The position numbers were made by a program, and so were the translations under genes. The notes under the pieces were generated by a model. The model saw nothing but the letters and a program-made list of their open reading frames with translations. It did no database searches and was not told where the DNA came from. A DNA stretch of 33,001 nucleotides from Bacteroidota bacterium (lineage in GTDB: Bacteria > Bacteroidota > JABWAT01), in the NCBI GenBank assembly GCA_017303995.1, contig JAFLBE010000048.1, positions 1 to 33,001 on the forward strand, given 5' to 3'. Of this stretch, positions 31,901 to 33,001 are shown one piece after another (the first letter of the stretch is position 1; each line of letters starts with the position of its first letter).

Positions 31901-32538
31901 GGTGCATCGGGAGTCAGACCTTTTTTGCGATGGGTAATGACCAGGTGATCAGGCATCATTGCTTTTAAATCATCAATTGAAAGCTGTTCAATTTTAGAGA
32001 CTTCGTGAGAGGTTCTGAAACCGTCAAAAAAATGAATAAACGGAAGGTGTGCTTCAAGAGTTGCTCTGTGGGATATAAGTGCCATATCCATTGCTTCCTG
32101 CGGATTGTTGGAAGCCAGCATGACCCAACCGGTTTGGCGCGCTGCCATCACATCTGAATGGTCACCAAAAATTGAAAGTCCCTGTGCCGCCAAAGAACGG
32201 GCTGTTACATGGAATACCGTTGAGGTTAATTCCCCTGCAATTTTATACATATTCGGGATCATCAGGAGTAAACCCTGCGATGCCGTAAAAGTGGTGGTTA
32301 AAGCACCGGTCTGAAGTGCTCCGTGAACAGCACCTGCAGCGCCGCCTTCACTTTGCATTTCAGTTACACTGGGAACAGATCCCCAGATATTTTTTTGTCC
32401 TTTGGCTGAATATTCATCTGAAAGTTCACCCATTGTAGACGACGGAGTAATCGGGTAGATTGCAATAACTTCATTGACCTTGTGGGCCACATAAGCAGCT
32501 GCTTCATTCCCGTCGATTGTCACCATTTTCCGTTTCAT
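28942..32538 (-). CDS. nifJ: Pyruvate:ferredoxin (flavodoxin) oxidoreductase, single-chain
   Basis: 1198 aa homodimer-type PFOR. Oxidises pyruvate with CoA to acetyl-CoA, CO2 and reduced ferredoxin or flavodoxin, reversibly. The order is complete: N-terminal domain with YPITPSSTMGELSDEY (about 29-44), transketolase-C-like and gamma domains, and two [4Fe-4S] motifs, CIQCGKCAMVCP (about 690-705) and CTGCELCVEICP (about 745-760). The TPP part follows, with CSGCGETPYL near 825, ATGCSSIYGG, and GGDGWAYDIGYGG near 975 then DTEVYSNTGGQMS. A C-terminal extension with a third-cluster Cys is typical. GAGGA precedes the ATG by 7 nt. Forms an operon with the DHOD-like gene. PFOR is oxygen-labile in most organisms, so it suggests anaerobic or microaerobic growth. 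Confidence 0.98.
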   Translation of the reverse strand: MKRKMVTIDGNEAAAYVAHKVNEVIAIYPITPSSTMGELSDEYSAKGQKNIWGSVPSVTEMQSEGGAAGAVHGALQTGALTTTFTASQGLLLMIPNMYKIAGELTSTVFHVTARSLAAQGLSIFGDHSDVMAARQTGWVMLASNNPQEAMDMALISHRATLEAHLPFIHFFDGFRTSHEVSKIEQLSIDDLKAMMPDHLVITHRKKGLTPDAPVMRGTAQNPDVYFQGRETVNPYYTKTPGIIQNVMDEFGKLVGRKYKLFDYYGAPDAERVIIMMGSGAEAVAETVDYLASKGEKIGLIKVRLYRPFSGEHLLQAIPKTTKSIAVLDRTKEPGSNGEPLYHDVLTVLTEAMQEGTLPTPTFPKFIGGRYGLSSKEFTPAMIKGIYDELSKTKPKNHFTIGIIDDLTNSHLDYDPEFSTETPDVFRGMFYGLGADGTVGANKNSIKIIGEETENFAQGYFVYDSKKSGSMTISHLRFGKKQIRSTYLISRPTFVACHNFSFVEKFDMLATAENGAVFLLNSPHSKDEVWKFLPGRMQKQIIEKKIKFYVIDGLEVAKNTGMGGRINTIMQTCFFAISGVLPREEAIGKIKEAVKKTYGKKGEEVVKKNFEAIDQTLENLFEVPVQSIITGSMEEVAVVSDNAPDFVKNITAMMMAGKGDFITTSMMPADGTYPTGTTQWEKRNIATDIPVWDTDTCIQCGKCAMVCPHAVIRIKAYDSSFLNHAPATFKSTDAKGREFDPNTKYTIQVAPEDCTGCELCVEICPAKNKQNTSLKAINMAPQLPIRETEKKNWEHFLSIPEYDRSKVNASTVKGSQLLQPLFEFSGACSGCGETPYLKLISQLFGDRMVVANATGCSSIYGGNLPTTPWSQNADGRGPAWSNSLFEDNAEFGLGYRLSIDKHFEMATEYVVALKDKLDPALVEGLLNADQKEEPGVFAQRERVVTLKAALKTIDSSAARMLETLADYLVKKSVWIVGGDGWAYDIGYGGLDHVLASGKNVNIIVLDTEVYSNTGGQMSKSTPMGAVAKFAAGGKRNGKKDLGLIAMSYGNVYVAKIAMGASDVQTIKAIQEAEKYDGPSLILAYSHCIAHGYNLKYGMQQQKLAVDSGHWQLFRYNPDLALEQKNPFQLDSKAPKIRLEEYIYNETRYKMLTKMNPTVARELLDRSQKDIKARWKHYETLAGEDFATNGNGINPVRKEA

Positions 32539-32579
32539 TCTAGATCCTCAATTAGTCCTGTTGAATTCCGAATATTAGA

Positions 32580-32605
32580 CAAAGATATCTGTTATTCGTG
32601 TCAAA
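32580..32605 (-). promoter_or_regulatory. Candidate promoter of the PFOR operon
   Basis: On the minus strand TTTGACA (32605-32599) is followed by TATCTTTG (32587-32580), a full match to TAnnTTTG. The spacing from TTTG is 14 nt, shorter than the usual 19-21, so the upstream element may be wrong. The predicted leader is about 35 nt. Confidence 0.3.
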
Positions 32606-32842
32606 TTAACACAATTATGAAGGTAGAACGGAAATCATTAATATTAAACTCCATGAAAGGTCAGACTATGGCTTTCCGGTTAGAAGTTCATTAAATAAAG
32701 AGAATTTGGGGGAATTCTTTAACTGTGATAGTCAAATTCAATAATAATAAGAGATTAGGATGTCTCTAATCGGATTCAAATCAAGGAAATAAATGAGAAA
32801 AACAGGTGGGTGTAGAGATTGGATTTGGGCTTTGCAATAAAC
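32606..32842. other. Intergenic region upstream of PFOR
   Basis: AT-rich stretch of about 240 bp between the PFOR promoter region and the rRNA operon terminator. No gene or RNA was recognised on either strand. An A/T-rich segment near 32735-32760 might add upstream activation. Nothing else seen. Confidence 0.4.
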
Positions 32843-32871
32843 AAAACAGCCACCCTGAGGGTGGCTGTTTT
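32843..32871 (-). terminator. rRNA operon terminator
   Basis: Perfect 13-bp stem AAAACAGCCACCC (32843-32855) and GGGTGGCTGTTTT (32859-32871) with a 3-nt loop, starting about 10 bp past the 5S rRNA 3' end on the minus strand. A T-rich GTTTATTG tail follows. Confidence 0.85.
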
Positions 32872-32881
32872 CAGTAAAAAA

Positions 32882-32996
<115 letters not shown>

Positions 32997-33001
32997 AACT
33001 T

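Overview
The window is a chromosomal stretch of moderate GC. It probably comes from a facultatively anaerobic bacterium of the Bacteroidota/Chlorobiota/Ignavibacteriota (FCB) group. Four things point there. Several intergenic regions carry the Bacteroidetes-type promoter (TTG, about 20 nt, then TAnnTTTG), most clearly before tRNA-Val and before the lipoprotein at the left edge. There is a two-component-type propeller receptor. The class I ribonucleotide reductase is of the eukaryotic-like type. Intergenic regions are rich in REP-like palindromes. Some genes also have good Shine-Dalgarno sites (the PFOR operon, nrdJ, cdd), which is less typical of core Bacteroidia. No phage, transposase, IS or CRISPR was found. 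The genus cannot be told from the sequence alone.

Layout. 1-937: start of a lipoprotein gene running off the left edge, then about 800 bp of palindromic repeats. 938-9093 (minus): a nucleoside-salvage operon, cdd-tdk-nupC-pnp, that continues into a lipoprotein with an esterase fold but no nucleophile. It is followed after a hairpin by a large periplasmic propeller receptor fused to a chemoreceptor signalling domain. 9390-15397 (plus): a WD40 double-propeller protein, tRNA-Val(UAC), a small Cys-containing protein, a CZB-hemerythrin fusion, a secreted PPC/DUF296 protein coupled to a RarD-type permease, and a Gly-rich RRM protein. 15420-16487 (minus): a glycosyltransferase. 16550-19834 (plus): a tight four-gene cassette of a BtuF-like protein without a signal peptide, a membrane-anchored unknown, a secreted unknown, and a sigma-54-activator-like protein that has lost its ATPase and sigma-54-contact motifs. 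19835-20470: repeats. 20471-27771 (plus): rdgB, then class II RNR (nrdJ) and class I RNR (nrdB-nrdA). 27945-32538 (minus): pyruvate:ferredoxin oxidoreductase followed by a dihydroorotate-dehydrogenase-like flavoprotein without the usual catalytic residues. 32882-32996 (minus): 5S rRNA, the end of an rRNA operon entering from the right.

How the genes fit together. Much of the window concerns nucleotide supply: nucleoside import and salvage, house-cleaning of non-canonical purine NTPs (RdgB), and two ribonucleotide reductases for different oxygen conditions. PFOR and the CZB-hemerythrin protein fit a lifestyle that moves between anoxic and oxic states. The most unusual items are the ATPase-dead activator and its cassette, the propeller-chemoreceptor fusion, the pseudo-esterase in the salvage operon, and the PFOR-coupled DHOD-like protein.
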